Of a DNA stretch of 64,000 bases, positions 48,923-61,614 are shown piece after piece. The position numbers and the translations under genes are program-made. Source of the stretch: Sambucus nigra (Eukaryota; Streptophyta; Magnoliopsida; Dipsacales; Adoxaceae). The DNA is taken from the NCBI GenBank assembly GCA_949130495.1, contig OX422221.1:148699405-148763404 (forward strand). Reading direction: 5' to 3'. A model generated the notes under the pieces. That model did not search any database. It had not been told where the DNA came from and saw nothing but the letters and a program-made list of their open reading frames with translations. The number at the start of each line of letters is the position of its first letter. Position 1 is the stretch's first letter.

Positions 48923-49950
48923 GACTCGAGCCCATTCATTCGTGAGTATTTCGATGTATTCTAGGAGATACCAGGCCTACCCCCCAGTCGAGAGATAGAC
49001 TTTGTCATAGATTTATTGCCAAATATGAGACCTATAGCACGCGCTCCATACCGTATGTCTCCGGCAGAGATGCGAGAGTTACGAGATCAGATAGAGCAGC
49101 TGTTAGGCCAGGGCTTCATTCGCAGGAGTACCTAACCTTGGGGAGCTCCAGTTCTGTTTATGAAAAAGAGAGATGGTTCACTAAGGTTGTGTGTGGACTA
49201 CCGGGAATTGAATAAGGTCACGATACGGAATAAGTATCCATTGCCTCGAATCGATGATCTGTTCGGCCAACTGAGGGGAGCAACTTTCTTTTCGAAGATA
49301 GATCTGAGGTCGGGGTACCATCAGTTACGTATTAGAGAGCAGGATGTTTCAAAGACTGCCTTCTTGACGAGATATGGGTCTTACGAGTTCAGAGTGATGC
49401 CATTTGGTCTCACAAATGCTCCACCCGTAATCATGAACTTAATGAACCGAGTATTCAGAGTGTTCTTGGATCAGTTTGTCATCATCTTTATAGATGACAT
49501 TTTAATATATTCACACTCCGAGGAGGAGCATGCCGAACACTTGAGGCAAGTCCTTCAGACTCTAAGAGAGCATCAGTTGTATGCTAAGTAAGAAAAATGT
49601 GGATTCTGGCTGCGAGAAGTACAGTTCTTGGGGCATGTTGTTTCTGAACAGGGGATAGCAGTTGACCCGAGTAAAGTGTCAGCGGTGAGGGAGTGGGGAC
49701 AACCCACAACACTGACAGAAGTGCGTATTTTCTTGGGGTTAGCCGGATATTACAGGAGATTCATTTGGGGATTCTCCAAAATAGCGGGTCCATTGACGAA
49801 CCTGACTCGCAAAGGGGTACCATATGTTTGGGATGATGATTGTCAATTGGCTTTCGAAGAGCTGAAAGACAAGCTTACTTCAGCACCAGTCCTTTCTTTA
49901 TCAAAGCCGGGTGTGGAGTACCTGGTTTACACTGATGCCTCTTTACGGGG
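48923..49950 (+). pseudogene. Element B reverse transcriptase, broken
   Basis: Continues in frame after the protease. Landmarks in order: [19 protein letters not shown] near 49136, [44 protein letters not shown], and the catalytic FIDDILIYS near 49488. This is a complete plant Ty3/gypsy RT layout. Stops occur at 48962, 49133 and 49589, and a single-base loss near 49951 shifts the frame going into RNase H. RT copies the element RNA to DNA in the particle. Confidence 0.93.
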
Positions 49951-50622
49951 ACTTGGGGAGTACTTCAGTAGGAAGAGAAGGCTATAGCTTTTGCCTCCCG
50001 TAAGCTTAAGCCGCATGAGAAGAATTACCCCACCCAAGACCTGGAGTTAGCAGCGGTCGTCTTTGCATTGAGGATATGGAGACACTATTTATTGGGGGAG
50101 AAGTTCCGTTTGTTCACAGACCACAAATCACTGCAGTACCTGTTCACTCAGCGAGAGCTGAATATGCGTCAGCGCAGATGGTTAGAGTTTGTGAAAGACT
50201 ATCAGTTCGACATACAGTATCATCCGGGGAAGGTCAACGTAGTTGCTGATGCATTGAGTCATAGACCGGTAAATGAGGTAGCAGATGTCTGGAAAGCGAA
50301 GTGGAAGGAGTTAGGTCACCAGGACGCAGTAGCCCGTTCCTTCATATCTGTTATGATAGTCACACCCGAGATTGTTACGAGGGTGATACAGGCACATACC
50401 ACATACCCGTTTTGCCAGGAGCAGATTGTACGACTTTTAGTTGAAGGTGCTGAGTCCTTTTCTGTTAGTTCTGACGGGGGTTTGAGGTTTAATGGGAGAT
50501 TGGTGATTCCAGAAGGGGCAGAATTGCGTCATGCAGTGATGACCCAATCTCACGGGTCCCGATTTGCAGTACATCCTGGAGGAGATAAGATGTACCAGGA
50601 TATGTGGAGGCAATACTGGTAG
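49951..50622 (+). pseudogene. Element B RNase H and start of integrase zinc region
   Basis: The first RNase H acidic motif YTDAS lies just before the frameshift, near 49928. After the shift the frame continues with [45 protein letters not shown] and ADALSHRP, typical of gypsy RNase H. A TAG at 49969 lies just after the shift. From about 50520 the integrase N-terminal zinc region begins (HPGGDKMYQDM) and is cut by a TAG at 50620 where tryptophan is expected. Confidence 0.9.
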
Positions 50623-51849
50623 AGTGGGATGAAGAAGGACATTGCTGAGTTGGTGCCCAAGTGTCCTACCTGCCAGCTAGTGAAGGTGGACCATCAGAAA
50701 CCGTCAAGATTGCTCCAGCCATTGGAAGTACCCGCGTGGAAGTGGGAGAGTATTTCCATGGATTTTATTATAGGGTTGCCTACATCACAGCGGGGCCACG
50801 ATTCTATCTGGGTGATTGTAGATCGTTTGACCAAGGTGGCTCATTTTCTACCGGTGCGGACAGATTATACCACGGGTCAGTATGCTCAGTTGTTCATTGC
50901 TGAGATTATCAGATTACATGGGGTGCCCCTGAATATTGTGTCAGATAGGGATAAGATTTTCGTGTCACATTTTTGGGAAAGCTTTCAGGAGGCTATGGGT
51001 ACTGAGTTGAGGTTGAGTTCAGCATATCACCCACAGACAGATGGACAGACAGAGCGTACTAATCATATGTTGGAGGATATTCTACGCATGTGTGTTCTTG
51101 ATTATGGAGGAGGTTGGGAGCCACACCTTTCGCTGGTAGATTTTGCTTATAATAACTCTTATCAGTTCACGATTGGCATGGCTCCATTTGAAGCCTTGTA
51201 TGGTAGGCCGTGTCGTTCACTAGCTTGTTGGCTACAGGTGGGGGATAATGAGTTTTTAGGACCAGAGGTGATTCAGGAAACCTCCGCGAGGATTGAGATG
51301 ATTAGGAGTCGCATTCGAGTAGCCTAGGACAGGCAGAAGAGCTACGCCGATGCGAAACGGTTCTTTTGGGAGTTTAATGTGGGGGACCAAGTGTTACTGC
51401 ATGTATCTCCTATGAAAGGAGTGATGAGGTTCGGGAAAAAAGGAAAATTGGCCCCGAGGTACGTGGGACCATTTTCCATTATCGAGAGGATTTGGACGGT
51501 AGCATACAGATTGGGACTACCAGAGCATTTACATCGCATTCACGATGTATTCCACATCTCGTCGTTGAGATGGTATCTTCGGGATGATATGGCCCATACT
51601 CACATTGCGATAGATGAGATAGACTTACAGCCTGACAACTCTTACGAGGAGAGACCGGTGGCTATCCTAGACTATAGTGAGAGGAAATTGAGGTCGAAGA
51701 TAGTTCCACTTGTACGGGTCCAGTGGGAGCATCATAACGTGGAGGAATCCACTTGGGAGCGCGAGGCCGATATGCGCGAGAGATATCCAGATTTGTTCTT
51801 ACCAGGTATGCCTTATTTTTCGAATTTCGGGAGGAAATTCCGTTATTAG
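50623..51849 (+). pseudogene. Element B integrase with chromodomain-like C-terminus
   Basis: The zinc-finger cysteines appear as CPTCQLVK near 50662. The DDE catalytic core is seen as ISMDFIIGLP, IVSDRDKIF and TDGQTERTNHMLED. A GPY/F module (LAPRYVGPFSIIER) and LHRIHDVFHISSLRWYL follow, then the C-terminal VRVQWEHHNVEESTWERE with YPDLF, a chromodomain-like end that in chromoviruses directs insertion to marked chromatin. A TAG at 51325 replaces an expected glutamine (before DRQKSYAD). The reading ends at 51849, overlapping the polypurine tract by a few bases. Confidence 0.93.
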
Positions 51850-51859
51850 GGGGGAAGTA
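51843..51859 (+). other. Element B polypurine tract
   Basis: TTATTAGGGGGGAAGTA directly before the right LTR. Confidence 0.88.
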
Positions 51860-52976
51860 TGTAATACCCCGTATTTTTATGCTATATTAATTTGGGGATT
51901 TATTAAATTTAATGTGAATTAATTATTTAATAAAAATTTGAAAATTAATTATGTTATAATTATTACCGTGATGAGAGATAGTAATTATGGGAAAATTTGT
52001 TGAATATTACTAATGAGCAAAGTAATATATAATATTGGTTATATTGAATGTCACGAGTGAATAAAATGATAATTTTGGAAATTTGAGTCGGGACGCGCCC
52101 GAGTCGCGTCGGGACTAAATATTGATAAATAAAAGTGAATATTTTATAAGTTGTTCATATGGTCCTTTTGAGTGTGCCAACGCGTTCGGAAGGGTCGAGA
52201 TAGTCAGAAAAGTGTGCCCGGGGGTTTAGTTTGGGTCTCGGGGCATTTTTAGGCCTAATTAGTACCCCGGGAGGGCATTTTGGACATTTCACATTTTTGG
52301 GTAATTAAACCCACGAAAATTAAAAGGGTTATATCAGATATCTGGGTTATCATCTATGGTTAGAAATCTCAAAACACTAGAACGGCCATTGGAGAAGAGA
52401 GGAGAGAGCTCTCAAGGCATTCCAAGGCTCAAAACTCAACCGTTTGCACCGCCGTCACCGCCAACGCGTAGATCGCGAGACGGGGAACGTAACCACACCA
52501 ATTTAGGCACCAAACCAGACTTCTAAAAATACCAGGCAAGTGTTTAGCTTGCTTATTTCTTTGATGCATCTTTTATATTAGTTTAGGAATGATTAGGATG
52601 AATTGTATGGAACAAAAACTCAATTTGATATAGGAAATTGGATGTAGTGATGACTTAAATAATATTCTGGAAATCCTTTGTGATATAGAAGATTGAACCA
52701 CGGAATTTCGATGTTGTATACGAAGGAAATTATGGGAAAAACATATTTGAACCATGATTAAGAGATTTATAGGGTTCTTGAGTTTTAAATGAATTTTGGC
52801 TTGTTAATCCATAGTTAGTGATGTAAATCGACATGATTTACGTAGGAAATGCATAATATTATTCTAGGATGTTAGTAGTATAAATTTTTGGACGTTTGGG
52901 AATGCAAAACTTGAATTTGGATGAAGATATGTGTTAGAACCCGTAACTACAAAACTGTAGAAATCGCAATACCTGC

Positions 52977-53053
52977 TTGATCGATCGATCGAGCCCAGAG
53001 CTTCGATCGATCGAATGTTTGATAGATCGAGCCCCAGACCTCGATCGATCGAC
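52977..53053. repeat. TCGATCGATCGA palindrome cluster, element B right LTR
   Basis: Same cluster as in the left LTR but with more perfect sites; again followed by CCTGGCAGA. Confidence 0.8.
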
Positions 53054-54198
53054 CCCTCCTGGCAGACTTAAGTTCCCCTTTTAAAATTGTTGAATTGATT
53101 CGAAATGAAGAAAATTCCTTATACATCCTTGTTAAAATAATTTGGGAGATAATGATGACCAGTAGGATTCATTAATGAATAAGAGACCTTTAATGTAAGG
53201 CGAAATCTATATCTTTGGGATATTTTACATCAGGGTCAACGTAAGTATATACATTAAAGGGGAGAGACATGTAAGAGAATTTCGTTGAAACGTAAATGAA
53301 TACCTACTGAATTGTACATTTGGAAGAATATAGTCCATGAGGGTTACGTAGTAAGTTGGAAAAACCTTTCGAATTAAAGTTAGAAACGAACCATTAATAC
53401 GTGATAAATAATATTGGGAAAATAAGGATAAATGTTGTGAATATGGGTTATGGGATAAACCTAAAATTGATATAATAAAAGTGGTATATTTATATGATTG
53501 TGTATGCATATATTATATACTTGTGAAAATCATGCCCGCGCTACTTGCTATCCCTGAGGTTACCGCACTTGGACAGTCTTATCTCGAATGGGCCTTCTTG
53601 GGGGATATTGACTCATACCCTAGAAGATAGGAATCCTAGGTACATGCTATCGAATCGGTAGTCACGGTCCTAAGAGACGTGAGGGTATGTACTGACCTCC
53701 TGGACTTGGAAACTATGCTTTGCCTGAATATTGTTTGTGTATGTATTTATACAGTTCGAGAGTGATTCCAAACTTATATTCCCTTTAGTACGGTTGATAC
53801 GGGGATTGGATAGCAGAGTATGCCCGCACCATAATTTTTATGTGGGGTGCTATTAGAATATATATATATATTATACGAGTATTTAATATATATATGAATT
53901 TCTGAAATTTGGGAAAATACCTACTGTGTTATGGTAAGTAAGACATGTATAATGACTGAAATTGGGAATACTTGTTTTGGATAAGTATGATACAATATTG
54001 AAAAACTTTATGAATCAATAAAGTTAAAATGAGCGTTTTGTGCTAAATGAAATTATCCTTTTAAACCATGATGTTGTTAAATCTTAAATCTTGAGAGTCA
54101 CCTAAGATAAGTTAAATCCTTGGGGAAAGATAGTGTGATATATGATGAGATAAACCATTGGGAAGGTTAGTGCGATAGGTGTGCACATTAGAAGAGAG

Positions 54199-54356
54199 GT
54201 GAGAATTTCTCAAGAGAGTGTCGCACTAATATGTTGTTGCATTGGCATGTATCAATTTAAATACTTGCTAAACGAATTTTTAAATCATATACACTATCGG
54301 GCTCTGACCCGTTTCTTTTCCTCTTTCTCTCTTGTATATATATGTATATATTACAG
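54199..54356 (+). promoter_or_regulatory. Intron-like block in element B 3' LTR
   Basis: Same 158-nt length and same signals as at 46311-46468; acceptor TTACAG followed by GTGCCCAGCC, as in element A. Confidence 0.5.
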
Positions 54357-54903
54357 GTGCCCAGCCACAAGGGCGTCTTATTTAGGATCCCTTGGAAGGA
54401 ACGTGCTCCAGCTTAGGTGGGAGTTGCAGGACACATGCTTATACGATTTCATTTACTTGATTCCGCTTCTATCATTCTCCTTATTGGGCATGTGTCGCTA
54501 TTTCCACTATTTATCTGTTTTATTGGGACATTGGTATTTCAGTTATTTCTAGTACTGTTACTTTGGGATTTATTCAGCATGTATGTTTTACTTTAGGTTT
54601 TAAATGTTGGGATTTTGAATGTTGAATGTTTAAATTAATTGGATTATGTTCCAGGATAATTGTGGTATGATTCTTACTTATTGAAAATGTTGTTAATAAT
54701 TAAATAAATAATTTTTCTTTAAAAATAAAATTTGGTTAGTAATGTTAAAAATGGTTTTGACACTTAGCTTAATTAATTAGGGTGTTAATTTGGAAAAAAA
54801 ATTATTTTCACGACAGTGATGCTAAGAATGAACCAACTGTTCACCTTGATTTTAATTTAATAAAGGAGTGATTGCCCGGTATTTAATTAGGCGGGGTGTC
54901 ACA

Positions 54904-54908
54904 AGAGT
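54904..54908. repeat. Target-site duplication of element B, right (AGAGT)
   Basis: Partner of 34088-34092. Confidence 0.92.
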
Positions 54909-56357
54909 TATCAAACGAAAAATATATTATGTGTATTGTTCGGGGTACACTTTCTACATATGAGATTAACTAGATGAAATGTGTGAATATCTATATTATT
55001 ATATGATTACTTAGGTTGTGTGAAGGTCTAGTGTATGAATTTCTTATGCGTATGACATACCTACCATACTTGCTATCACGGGAGGTTAGTTTTATTTTGG
55101 AAAAGGACCCTCTTATCTTTGTGTGCCTTCGGGGGGATTTAGACTGGTACCTTAAGGACATAGTACGGTGAATAACTTATTTGTGAGTTGATAAGTTTGC
55201 TGACCTTGGGAGCATAGGTATGTGCATGACCCATGGATATGTGAACTATGTTCGCCTCCATTATGTGTGATTTTTATTGAGACGGTTCCTGAGCGATTCG
55301 AAACTTATGATCCTCACGTACGTGATGTATCGGGATTCGATAGCAGAGTATGAGGGCATCGTAGGTTCTATCCTTGTGGGGTGCCTAATTTGTATATGAG
55401 ATATTATACTGTATTATATACCTATACTTGTCACTAGTTCATTGTTGCTTAGTAGATGTGAATAGCTAAGATATTTGAATGGGTTAAGAATGAGAATTTA
55501 ATTAACACTCGAGATAAGTAATTTAATGAGTGTGAACATGGGTTATAAATATGGCTTATTTTGGGGTTACGTATAAATACGACATGTTATAATGCGAAGA
55601 GAGGAGTGGTACAAACTAGTTAGATAGTGGCATAACTAGGATGGGTTAAAGGCATACGTTAGGCGTGCACAGTGGTTGCGAGGTAAGAAACTCCTGTGAG
55701 AGTACGCAACTAACGTGCTTAAAATATGTGTTGTTTAATTCTAATTTAAACACTTGCTAAACTTTTAAACTGTTTTCACATCGGTCTCTGACCCGTTTTC
55801 CTCCAAATCTATTTTTGTTTTGTAAAAACATTTTAGGTGCCCAGCCACATGGACGCCAAGCATAGGAGTTCCATTCCGATGACGTGCTGTAGTTGCTGTG
55901 GAAGTTACAGGATCATGATAGAAGACGCTCTCATTTTATCCTTGATTCCTTCAGAGTCATTTGTATCAGTTAGGGCATGTCGCCCTTTCTCATTTATAGG
56001 TTGTAGTTGCAGACTTTCATTATTTCAATTTTTGGTTTATTATTTATTGAGACTCTTGTATTTGGACATTATTTACTCTGACATCTTTATTATTTGAGTG
56101 TTTACTCCAGACTTATTTGATTTCATCTCGTTGAGAATTTATATGAGATTGTTTATGCGATTGATGGTTTATAAATAAATTCTTATTTATTGGTTAACTT
56201 AATTAATAAAATTTGGCATCTCTCTTTATAAATATTAGGTGGCTAGTAGTTAATTATATGTTTTTCGACAGTGATGCTAAGACTGAACCAACTTTATATT
56301 CTGTATTAATTTAATAAAGGAGTAGCTACCCGGTATTTAATTAGATGGTGTTTTGTA
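54909..56357 (+). repeat. Element A 5' LTR, second part
   Basis: Resumes the LTR at the sequence that follows AGAGT in the right LTR (TATCAAA...). It contains the intron-like block at 55683-55836 and ends GTTTTGTA, where the right LTR ends TGTTACA, so the terminus is mutated. Confidence 0.9.
55683..55836 (+). promoter_or_regulatory. Intron-like block in element A 5' LTR
   Basis: Donor GAGGTAAGAA, branch-type site TCTCTGACCCG about 45 nt before the acceptor, acceptor CATTTTAG followed by GTGCCCAGCC; 154 nt. Confidence 0.45.
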
Positions 56358-56359
56358 GG

Positions 56360-56371
56360 TGCTATCAGAGC
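56360..56371 (+). other. Element A primer-binding site (initiator Met tRNA)
   Basis: TGCTATCAGAGC, one mismatch from TGGTATCAGAGC, two bases after the left LTR. Confidence 0.8.
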
Positions 56372-59300
56372 ATCAGGTTCTAGTGTCCTTTAGGATCTGT
56401 GCGGCTTATTATGCTTCCAGCGTAGCTTTCCTTTGATATAGTGCCCTATGTTTAGGATGGCTGATTTCTTTGGTGAGATTTCGTTCTTCTACTATGATAT
56501 ATATGATAGTGAATCTTATTTACATTCGGGTGTGTTCGGGTTCCGAACAATGCAGTATGTCAGGCGAAGACAGTTGGGCGGACAATAGGAGGCAAAGATC
56601 AGTTGAGGTTATTTGATTTATTTAAAGAAGGATGACAGTAGTTGAAGTTACTCATATTATGGCACGAAAGTCTAGGATGATAAAGACGGTTAAGTCGCGA
56701 CTTGTGACTTCCAAGTACAACTATAGTAGAAAGTGTGGTCAATTTAGACCCACCCAGTAAGGTTGGATTGGGAGAGAGTTCAACGAAACATTGATAAGAA
56801 CCAATAGTGGAAATACTAGAAATGCGGAGATGGTGTGTACTAACCAACTCACATAATATATCCCAAGGCTTGGACATATGACGGTATATAGCTAATCTGG
56901 AGTGAAAATTTGGGGTAAAATTTTTCCTTGGCTCGTAAAAGAGGAGTTTCAATGGTGAGAGGCAACCACCACACTTAGAAGTGGAATGTTTTGTCTAGAG
57001 AAGGCACATACGCATGGTTTGACCATAAGTTCCTTCATTAGATGTTTAGAGTGAGATACGAACATTATTCTAAACTCACACCAGAGGGATGGACAGAGGT
57101 CACTTTGTGAAAAGAAATTTAATTGATTAGCGGACATTACACCGGATGAAGTAGGTGAAATGGAGAAGAGGACATTAAAAGGAAAATTTACATGCAAAAA
57201 AAAAAGAATTGTTAGCACTTCTGAGGAATTCTACTTGGATGGTCAATGAAGATGGTGATAATGTCGCGTTGTGTTAATATGGAGGTAAACGTTTCCTTGG
57301 GTGGGGAGACACAAGAATCAAAGAATTTATATAAAGTAAGGCTGGGGGAAACGGTGTTGGTGAAACACCACAAGGGGGAGACCCATCAGGGGACCCGTTT
57401 AAATGATTTGGGAAGATGAATTATTTATCGAGCGAAGGTAATTTTAGGAAGAGAGGTTGAAACCAGTAGCATGTTCCTCAGGGCCATCAAAAGTTAAGGG
57501 AACAACATAGGTACCATTAGAGTCGGGACTACCAACGTTCGAGAGAAGTACAACCTTAACATGGTCAATGTGACCGAAGATGAGTGGAGTATGTGTAAAG
57601 GTATTTTGTGGGGAGTGAAACTCGTGTGTTAAAACTTTTTCTAAGGGAGTAGAGGAATAAAGGGTATGGTTCCTAGCAAGGACAATGGTTATTGAAATTT
57701 TCGGTTGGTAAGGACAGGTGTGTTAAGTCCAGGAACCATTTGAACAGCCAGGGCGATTGGCAAGATAGAAGTATGAGTTATATCCTCAGATGATGATGCG
57801 TGTTGTATGTGATTCGAATGAGTTACTACATTTTTATTGTTTCCATATTTGCATGAGAGACGAGTTTAGTGAGTATCTCGACAATTTTATTATTTATGTG
57901 AATATTTTCCCTGGTATCGTGGGGTTACCTTTATTGTTATCCACCAAGGATGTATGGGGGTATCGATAGTGGTATATACTTTATTGAAATTACTCGTTTT
58001 AAGTGATGTGTTATACGAGTATGATATTATCCTAATTATGGCTTTATGAAAATGATTAAACCGATTGTGTGCGGTTATTACTAGTCCATCGGGGTTACTA
58101 CCTTTGGGTATAATTTTTTGTTATGGAAAGGCCCCATCTGCGAGAGGGCCGAACTCGTGTTTATACATTTGTAAATAGTTATATATATATGTATTGTTGA
58201 GACTTCGAAAAGTATAATGGTCTCGGATATTTTTTCCCAGTATGAGTAGGGATTTCATTGTTATGATGCAGAGTGTATTTAGTTTACTGTTCAGCAGAAA
58301 GTTTTAGCTGCTTATTATAAATAACGCTCAGGATGTGGTAATAAGAAGAACGCATTGCTTTAACACCCTTTAGAGACGTGGGAGTTTATACTCATAGTTG
58401 TATGTTTGGGGATGGTATTTCGAGAACCCAGATTATATTTGCATGATGTTTATGGAAGGTGATTTTCATCAATGTTAAGAGACGTTGTCTTTCGAAAGGA
58501 GTTCCTTGCTTAAGTGAAATTGCGGAAGGAGATGTAACTTGATTATCAAGAAATGGGAATATAGGGGTACATGTTATGGACCGAGGGCCTAACAGATCCC
58601 GATGATCAACAATACTAGGTAGTAGTGTATCGAGGGGGTTCCTTGTTTGGATTTCGCTTTGCGAGACATCCAACACATGAAACTTAGCGTAAGGTTGGTA
58701 GTAGGGAGATGTATGACCGTTCGTCCATGATTTGGGTACCTCCATAATTATGGAGTACGTAGTTAGAACTGGAAGTTAAAGGGGAAATTAAGATATAAGT
58801 CTAGTATAGCCAATGATGTGGTGAGGAAATGCTGAAAAATTTTGGTTTTATTACGGCAGGTTGAAGGATGCAATGAGGTTAAGGAGGACTAAGGATTTCT
58901 AATTTGGGGGTGATTGAGAAAGCCCAAGTGGTATAGCCACGTTACAAATGCAAGGGCTTTAAAGAGTGGAGTACGTATGGAGCATATCTGATGTTTGAAA
59001 CCGTATGTATGAGTTAAAAAGGGGTATAGACACCCTGGTTCGTTTATGTGTTAATGGAAGGAAGAAGAGGCATAGATGGGTGAAATTTTTACTTGTGAGA
59101 CTAATATCACGAAATGGAAGTGGTAGAATGACTAAGCGTCATGAGAAGGACAATAATCTTTTGACTTTTGTGCAATCAGGATAACACGTCCAACATCGGA
59201 TGAAGGAGAGTGGGAAACCATTTAAAAAGGGAGTACCCCTTGAGAAGATAAATATTGAACTATTATGGAAAATTTGCAGCAGAGTTCCACCCAATCGAAT

Positions 59301-60450
59301 GTTAAGGGTGGCTTACGCGTAAATAGAGTGAGGATGTTGATAAGGTATGAGAGTCCAGATGTGCACAACATGGTGAAAGGTGCACATGTAGAAATTTTTG
59401 GTATACGCCAAGAGGGGAAGATGGTTAGTAAGTATCACTTAACGGGAAGAATTATACGTGAAAGTCGGCATTGAAAGGGGTATAGTAAGTAGTAGATCGA
59501 TTGGGGTAAGATGATCAACCAGATAATTTTGTATCAAGCCGACGATTCCAGAGATGGAAGAGCTAAGCTGGTAAATTTCCTTGAGGGGTTGCCAACTTAG
59601 AGATAATTAACGAGTTCCTTCGAATATGTGGGACAGGTTGTCCAGAAGGAGAGAAATTGTTATATCATTGGGTGATTTACACTATTAGATAGTGAACACG
59701 CCGGTACGTGGTCCTACGCAGTATTATTCATAATTAGGAGGAGATCCCCAAAATCCACCTTTAACGTGGGGTATCAGGAAGTAGTGGAGATAACGTTTCG
59801 TTCGGAGAAGGTTGTATCACCTATAGCCGAGGAGTAGGCGCAAAGTTACTGACGACTGGTGGAACTGTATGAAAGAAGTTTTGGATTCGATGCGATCATT
59901 TCATTTCCAAATCGGGTATAACTAGTAAGTGAGGTATATTATAGTAATGTGGAGAAGATATTACCTAATGGTAGAATTGGGGGAAAGCACCCGTATCGAT
60001 TTATAGTGGACAAGGGGCTTACAAATGTTTTGTGTAATACCAACTGACTGAGTGGTTTTCCCTTGTGTAAAATTCACAAAGCCGGGACCAGAGATTCAAA
60101 GAATGGGCAAGAGTAGTCAGATGTGTTATTGATTTCTTCTAGGTTAGGAATTTGGTGTTTTGATAAATGCGAGAGTTAATGCATAGTGAGGTGCGGACTC
60201 AAAATAATATTGAGATAATGCGGCCAATGATGTATAGGCTATTTTTATTCGAATGATGTTTAGTAAGAGTACAACGTGAGGTGCATTTATTGGAGTGTAA
60301 TCTGACAAAGTATCAAGACTATTAAACAAGCTTGTTGCGAAGCGAGGGCTTTAGTGATTGGGCCTTTCTATATATTTTGTTTTGAGTACTGGAGGATACC
60401 TAATTTTTCTAGGTATGCCTTACTTTTCTGAATTTTGGGACGAAATTTTG
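56372..60450 (+). other. Non-coding interior of element A
   Basis: About 4 kb without any protein motif of gag or pol; the longest frames are around 110 codons and look like chance. It carries one copy of the conserved stem-loop motif at 58632-58685, with flanking homology to the interior of the minus-strand element. The end (about 60405-60450) resembles the 3' end of pol in element B but encodes nothing usable. Confidence 0.65.
58632..58685 (+). repeat. Conserved stem-loop motif in element A
   Basis: Reads GAGGGGGTTCCTTGTTTGG, then ATTTCGCTTTGCGAGA, then CATCCAACACATGAAA. Same orientation relative to the element as the four copies in 7509-17475. Confidence 0.6.
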
Positions 60451-60467
60451 TTATGAGGGGGGAAGTA
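60451..60467 (+). other. Element A polypurine tract
   Basis: TTATGAGGGGGGAAGTA abuts the right LTR and is nearly identical to the tract of element B. Confidence 0.8.
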
Positions 60468-61614
60468 TGTAATACCCAATATTTTTATGGCTTTTAATTA
60501 TGAGGTTAATTAAATGGAATTGCTTTTAATTATGGGATTTATTAAAATTAATTTGGGATAATTAATTGGAAAATTAACTCGGATTTAAATGCTAGCGAGA
60601 TGAGAGTTAGTATTTGGTTATTATTATGTTGTTGAATATTACTGAGTGATTATGGTAATATGTGATCATTGAATTTATTAAAATTATCGTGAGTTGAAAA
60701 TATAACAGTTTCGATAATTAAGTTGGGACGCGCATGCCAGTCGTGTCAGGATCCAATTTAATGAATTTAAAAGTATTTTATTTTTATGTCATTCGTATGA
60801 GATTTTTTGAGTGCGCCAACATGTTCGGAAGGGTCGAGATAGTTAGAAAACACTATCCGGGGATTTAGTTTGGGTCCTGGGGCATTTTTAGGCCAAACCG
60901 ACAACCCGGTAGGATATTTTGGTCATTTTAAAAATTAAGGAATTAAGACACACGAATTTTAGTGTTTATTTATTTATTATTGGAAAGGCCATTAGGGCCA
61001 TGATCAGCCAAAAATAAAGGGGTGGACTACGTGAGTTAGAGGAGAAGTCACAAAAAGTCTCCAAACCAAAACCACCACCCACCACCACCATTTTCGACGG
61101 AATTGTGACTGGAAAGAAGGAGAGGACCAACCATTGAACACCATCAACGAATCATAACATCAAACTTAAGGCAAGTGATTTATCTTGCAAATATTCAAAG
61201 CATATACTTTACATGTTATTCTAGAATTGAAGAATTATCATAATTAATGAAAATTGAATGGATTTGAAAGGTTTAAATCATAATCTAGATAGGTCTTGCA
61301 TGTAGTAAATGTTGGAGATGATAACAACCACGAATTTATGATTTATGGGTAGAGAATTTATGAAATTTATTGGATTATGTGATGTTCTTGAAGAAATAGG
61401 AAAACTAGGTTTTTATATGAAAATTGGGTAATTTGATCCAAGAAATTGATGTTATATGTTGATTTGATGAATCTAAAACGCGGGGAATGATGTAAACATG
61501 TTAGTAGGATAAATAGTATACTTAGTTGTGAGTTTTGGACATTGGGATAAATAATTTGAGGTGTAAAAAGAGGAGAACCCATAACTGTTAAGAAATTCTG
61601 GGCTGATACCTACT

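Larger units (their letters stand above)
34093..54903 (+). mobile_element. Element B: Ty3/gypsy chromovirus (probably Tekay lineage), interrupted by C
   Basis: LTRs of about 3.04 kb start TGTAATACCCC. AGAGT is duplicated at 34088-34092 and 54904-54908, inside the left LTR of element A. The left LTR is itself split by element C. A primer-binding site is at 47018, gag-pol runs 47201-51849, and a polypurine tract is at 51843-51859. The order gag, protease, RT, RNase H, integrase, chromodomain-like end is that of Ty3/gypsy chromoviruses; long LTRs and this C-terminal motif suggest Tekay. The coding region has about ten in-frame stops and one frameshift, so it cannot move itself. Confidence 0.93.
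51860..54903 (+). repeat. Element B 3' LTR (3,044 bp), uninterrupted
   Basis: Starts TGTAATACCCC, ends GTGTCACA. Contains a palindrome cluster at 52977-53053 and the intron-like block at 54199-54356. About six differences from the left copy in the first ~150 bases. Confidence 0.93.
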
